Origin: Bradyrhizobium sp. AUGA SZCCT0283
Lineage (GTDB): Bacteria; Pseudomonadota; Alphaproteobacteria; Rhizobiales; Xanthobacteraceae
Length of the DNA stretch: 64,000 nucleotides
Direction of reading: 5' to 3'
NCBI RefSeq assembly: GCF_018130385.1
Contig: NZ_JAFCLU010000019.1
Coordinates: 62,001 to 126,000 of the forward strand
Of this stretch, positions 61,573 to 64,000 are shown piece by piece. Position numbers and translations under genes: made by a program. The notes beneath the pieces are model-generated. The model ran no database searches. It worked only from the letters and a program-made list of their open reading frames with translations, and was not told the DNA's origin. The first letter of the stretch is position 1. The number at the start of each line of letters is the position of its first letter.

Positions 61573-61620
61573 TATCAGGCGCTCCCCGGGCGGGATCGTC
61601 TACAGGAAGAGAGTGCTGCT

Positions 61621-62955
61621 GTGAGCGAAATCGTCCGCCGTTACGCCAGACTTCAGGTGCCGCGATATACGTCCTATCCGACGGCGGCAGAATTCACGAC
61701 CGACGTTGCTGCCGCCGACCAGCGCCGGTGGCTTGTTGATATCGACACGACCGAGGCCGTTTCGGTCTATTTGCACGTACCGTATTGCCGCGAACTCTGT
61801 CTCTACTGCGGCTGCAACACCAAAAAGGCGCTGCGTGACGATGTCATCGCGGCCTACCGGGAGGCGCTCGAACGCGAGATCGCCCTCGTCAGCGACGTCG
61901 TTTCGGCGCCTCTGCGGATCGCCCGGCTGCACTGGGGCGGCGGAACGCCGAGCATCCTCGGCACGGACGGCATTGCCTCGGTCATGCAGGCTCTGCGTGA
62001 CCGCTTCGTCTTCGAATCCGGTTACGAACATGCCATCGAGCTCGATCCGAGATATGTGACACAGGGCCTGGCGGAAGGCCTGAAGGCGCTCGGCGTCAAC
62101 CGTGCCAGCCTTGGCGTGCAGGACGTCAATCCGTTGGTGCAGGCGGCGATCGGCCGGTGGCAGCCGATGCAGGACGTCGAGGCGGCCGTGACGCGCCTGC
62201 GTGGCGCCGGCATTCAGAATCTGAATTTCGACCTGATCTACGGCCTGCCGCTGCAGACCATCGCCTCGCTCCGAAAGACCTGCGAGATCGTGGCCGCTCT
62301 GTTACCGGACCGCATCGCCTGCTACGGCTACGCTCACATGCCGCGTCTGAAGGCCAACCAGCGGCGCATCGACCAGAGCACGCTTCCCGACATCGAGGAA
62401 CGAATCGATCAGGCCGGGATCATCGCCGAGGAGTTCCTGCGCCATGGTTTTCTGAAGATCGGCATCGATCATTTTGCAAGGCCCGGCGACGCACTGGCCC
62501 ACGCCGCGATTTCGGGACGGCTTCATCGCAATTTCCAGGGCTATACCGACGATGCAAGAGAGACCCTCATCGGTCTTGGTGCATCTTCGATTTCCAGATT
62601 CCGGGATGGATACGTCCAGAATATTTCCGATGTGCCGAGCTATGTTCGCGCGATCTCGGCCGGCCGCCTCGCGCCGTCACGCGGCTGCCGGCTGGATGCG
62701 GCCGAAAGGCAGCGCGCCCGCACCATTGAAAGCCTGATGTGCCAGTTTCAGGCCGATCTCGACGTGACTGCGCCGGATATGGCGTTCGTTGAAGAGTTCG
62801 CGTTACTGCAGCCGCTGGTCCGCGATGGTCTGGTCCGGATCGAGGACCGTGTCGTGACGGCCACCGAATCGGGCCGTTCGATCATTCGCGTCATTGCGGC
62901 CGTGTTCGATCCCCATACCCGCGCCGATACCGCGCGATTCAGCAAGGCTGTCTGA
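61621..62955 (+). CDS. hemN: Oxygen-independent coproporphyrinogen III oxidase HemN
   Basis: 444 residues, radical-SAM enzyme that makes protoporphyrinogen without oxygen. Cluster cysteines C56, C60 and C63 with C65 (YCRELCLYCGC) match the HemN pattern CxxxCxxCxC. The WGGGTPSIL motif binds SAM. N-terminal PRYTSYPTA is the HemN-specific substrate region that separates it from HemW. The GTG start at 61621 follows AGGAAGAGAG at longer spacing. It serves heme supply for the cbb3 oxidase, FixL and cytochromes in hypoxia. Confidence 0.93.
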   Translation: MSEIVRRYARLQVPRYTSYPTAAEFTTDVAAADQRRWLVDIDTTEAVSVYLHVPYCRELCLYCGCNTKKALRDDVIAAYREALEREIALVSDVVSAPLRIARLHWGGGTPSILGTDGIASVMQALRDRFVFESGYEHAIELDPRYVTQGLAEGLKALGVNRASLGVQDVNPLVQAAIGRWQPMQDVEAAVTRLRGAGIQNLNFDLIYGLPLQTIASLRKTCEIVAALLPDRIACYGYAHMPRLKANQRRIDQSTLPDIEERIDQAGIIAEEFLRHGFLKIGIDHFARPGDALAHAAISGRLHRNFQGYTDDARETLIGLGASSISRFRDGYVQNISDVPSYVRAISAGRLAPSRGCRLDAAERQRARTIESLMCQFQADLDVTAPDMAFVEEFALLQPLVRDGLVRIEDRVVTATESGRSIIRVIAAVFDPHTRADTARFSKAV

Positions 62956-62970
62956 CGAGCCCGATCTGGC

Positions 62971-62984
62971 TTGATTCACATCAA
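62971..62984 (+). promoter_or_regulatory. FixK box before the DUF6455-like gene
   Basis: TTGATTCACATCAA is a perfect box, 16 bp after the hemN stop and 55 bp before the next start. The -10 region (TTTGGT, 63007-63012) is weak. Reading leftward it would run antisense into hemN. Confidence 0.6.
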
Positions 62985-63038
62985 GGTGTCGGCCGTTGGG
63001 TTGCGCTTTGGTGGCCGCTGATCCTGTGAGGCCTCCTT

Positions 63039-63371
63039 GTGACGATCATATCCGCCAGTACGGGAAGATTAATTGGCATCAGCGCGATTGGTCGCTGGGC
63101 CCAGGCCATCGCCGCCAGATTCGGGCGATCGGCCCGATTGAAAAAAATGACGCGCGCGGAGTTCGAGCAGATGGCGCGGGATCTCGATCTCTCGCATCCG
63201 GAACTTTACGGGCTGCTGACCGGACGCAGGCCTTCCGCCGCGGTCGTCGAGGCGCACCTGACGAATCTTGAAGTTTCCCAACAGCGTATCAGCGCGCTGC
63301 GCACGCCCGAATCAGAAGACGCATCCGCAGGAATGCAGGCGTGCCTACCAATTGGGCCGTCCTGCTGCTGA
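63039..63371 (+). CDS. DUF6455-like protein
   Basis: 110 residues. The central segment MTRAEFEQMARDLDLSHPEL is typical of DUF6455, a small alphaproteobacterial family of unknown function. The C-terminus ends ACLPIGPSCC with three Cys. The N-terminus contains an amphipathic AIGRWAQAIAARFGRSARLKK. The start is probably the GTG at 63039, after GAGGCCTCCTT. It sits between hemN and ccoN, each with a FixK box, suggesting a role in low-oxygen respiration. Confidence 0.65.
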   Translation: MTIISASTGRLIGISAIGRWAQAIAARFGRSARLKKMTRAEFEQMARDLDLSHPELYGLLTGRRPSAAVVEAHLTNLEVSQQRISALRTPESEDASAGMQACLPIGPSCC

Positions 63372-63431
63372 AGCGATGGTTGAACTGGCGCGGTTCTAAT
63401 CATTTTTTCCAGTACGCAAAACAACCGAAGT

Positions 63432-63471
63432 TTGACTTCGATCAAATCGCCGATCGCGAAGCTGTGATCAT
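63432..63471 (+). promoter_or_regulatory. FixK promoter of ccoN (fixN)
   Basis: TTGACTTCGATCAA (63432-63445) is a perfect box and GATCAT (63466-63471) follows at 20 bp. Predicted start near 63480, 25 bases before the ccoN ATG. This is the expected FixK2 site of fixNOQP. Confidence 0.8.
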
Positions 63472-63504
63472 TGTGCAGCGCATTCGCAAAAGAGAAGCCC
63501 GCCC

Positions 63505-64000
63505 ATGACCCAATCTCAAACCGCAAAATCGATGACACACGGCGAGGCCGGTCTCGTGCTGGTCTTTTCGATATCGGCGTTTCTGTGCCTGTTCGCTGCG
63601 GCCAATGCGCAGGATGCGCCGTTTGCCTTTCATGCCTTCCTGTCGAGCGCCGCCAGCCTGGCGGCCGTCATCGTAATCGGGAACCGGTACTTTGCGCGCA
63701 CGTCGCTGCCGCCGCAGGAAATCAACGGCCGGCCCAACTACAATCTGGGCCCGATCAAGTTTTCGGCTGTGATGGCGGTGTTCTGGGGAATCGCCGGGTT
63801 TGCGGTTGGGCTGCTGATTGCTTCCCAGCTCGCATGGCCCGCGCTCAATCTCGACCTGCCGTGGACCAGCTTTGGCCGTCTGCGGCCGCTGCACACATCG
63901 GCGGTGATCTTCGCTTTCGGCGGCAACGTGCTGATCGCAACCTCGTTCTACGTCGTGCAAAAGACCTGCCGCGTGCGCCTGGCGGGCGATCTCGCACCTT
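63505..64000 (+). CDS. ccoN: cbb3 cytochrome oxidase subunit I CcoN/FixN, N-terminal part only
   Basis: The reading frame starts MTQSQTAKSMTHGEAGLVLV and runs off the right edge after 165 codons. Segments such as GRPNYNLGPIKFSAVMAVFW, then RLRPLHTSAVIFAFGGN (with the heme-ligand region His) are the CcoN/FixN N-terminus with its first three membrane helices. This is the high-affinity terminal oxidase used at very low oxygen. The rest of fixNOQP should follow outside the window. Confidence 0.93.
   Translation, partial: MTQSQTAKSMTHGEAGLVLVFSISAFLCLFAAANAQDAPFAFHAFLSSAASLAAVIVIGNRYFARTSLPPQEINGRPNYNLGPIKFSAVMAVFWGIAGFAVGLLIASQLAWPALNLDLPWTSFGRLRPLHTSAVIFAFGGNVLIATSFYVVQKTCRVRLAGDLAP

Overview
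The window looks like chromosomal DNA of a Bradyrhizobium-type alphaproteobacterium (Nitrobacteraceae). It is GC-rich, carries fixL-fixJ-response regulator-fixK in the order I recall for B. japonicum, and has a FixL whose heme His and sensor Arg fall at the B. japonicum positions 200 and 220. It ends in the start of fixN/ccoN. I see no rRNA, tRNA, CRISPR array, phage or insertion sequence. This genus assignment is inference from gene order and residues.

Region 1 (1-16.5 kb) is ordinary metabolism. It holds a partial DUF2147 protein, a PheC-like periplasmic dehydratase, and a DUF1993 protein. A minus-strand operon follows, with a sugar-type ABC importer, a 2-hydroxyacid dehydrogenase and an amidase. 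After it come an LTXXQ-type periplasmic protein, a VOC/acyl-CoA-dehydrogenase-like pair, a PilZ protein, a TctC/Bug binding protein, a DsbA-like protein and a class III aminotransferase.

Region 2 (16.5-31.5 kb) is anaerobic nitrate respiration. A cysteine-free Crp/Fnr regulator (NarR-like) is divergent from narK (a 24-TM double transporter)-narG-narH-narJ-narI. The same strand continues with a parvulin isomerase, a small Cys-tailed protein, a carbonic anhydrase and three molybdenum-related genes (mogA, DUF2478, moeA). In the convergent gap before narR there is a strong candidate for a FixK-controlled small RNA.

Region 3 (31.5-35.4 kb) is the oxygen-sensing cascade FixL-FixJ, a single-domain response regulator, FixK and a small protein.

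Region 4 (35.5-64 kb) is a hypoxia/anoxia survival block. It contains three universal stress proteins, CBS proteins, Hsp20, an alcohol dehydrogenase, a kinase-like fusion, a CHAD protein, a phasin-like protein, PHB synthase and a Pat-like acetyltransferase. An eight-gene minus-strand operon carries YqjD/YqjE-like proteins, a Ca-type P-ATPase, Usp, AMP phosphorylase, a PRPP-synthetase-like protein and a beta-CASP nuclease. The block continues with an MlaEFD-type lipid transporter, a cytochrome c, an Fnr with Fe-S cysteines, a 46-residue membrane protein, hemN, a DUF6455-like protein and ccoN.

The unifying signal is a set of palindromes fitting TTGA-N6-(T/G)CAA, the FixK/FNR-type box, at 16711, 17621, 33202, 35540 (one mismatch), 38283, 41852, 42863, 56942, 60514, 61365, 62971 and 63432. 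Most have a -10-like hexamer 20-23 bp further on, the geometry of a class II FNR-type promoter. Sensing (FixL/FixJ/FixK), respiration (nar, cbb3), heme supply, storage polymer and stress proteins therefore look like one oxygen-controlled programme.
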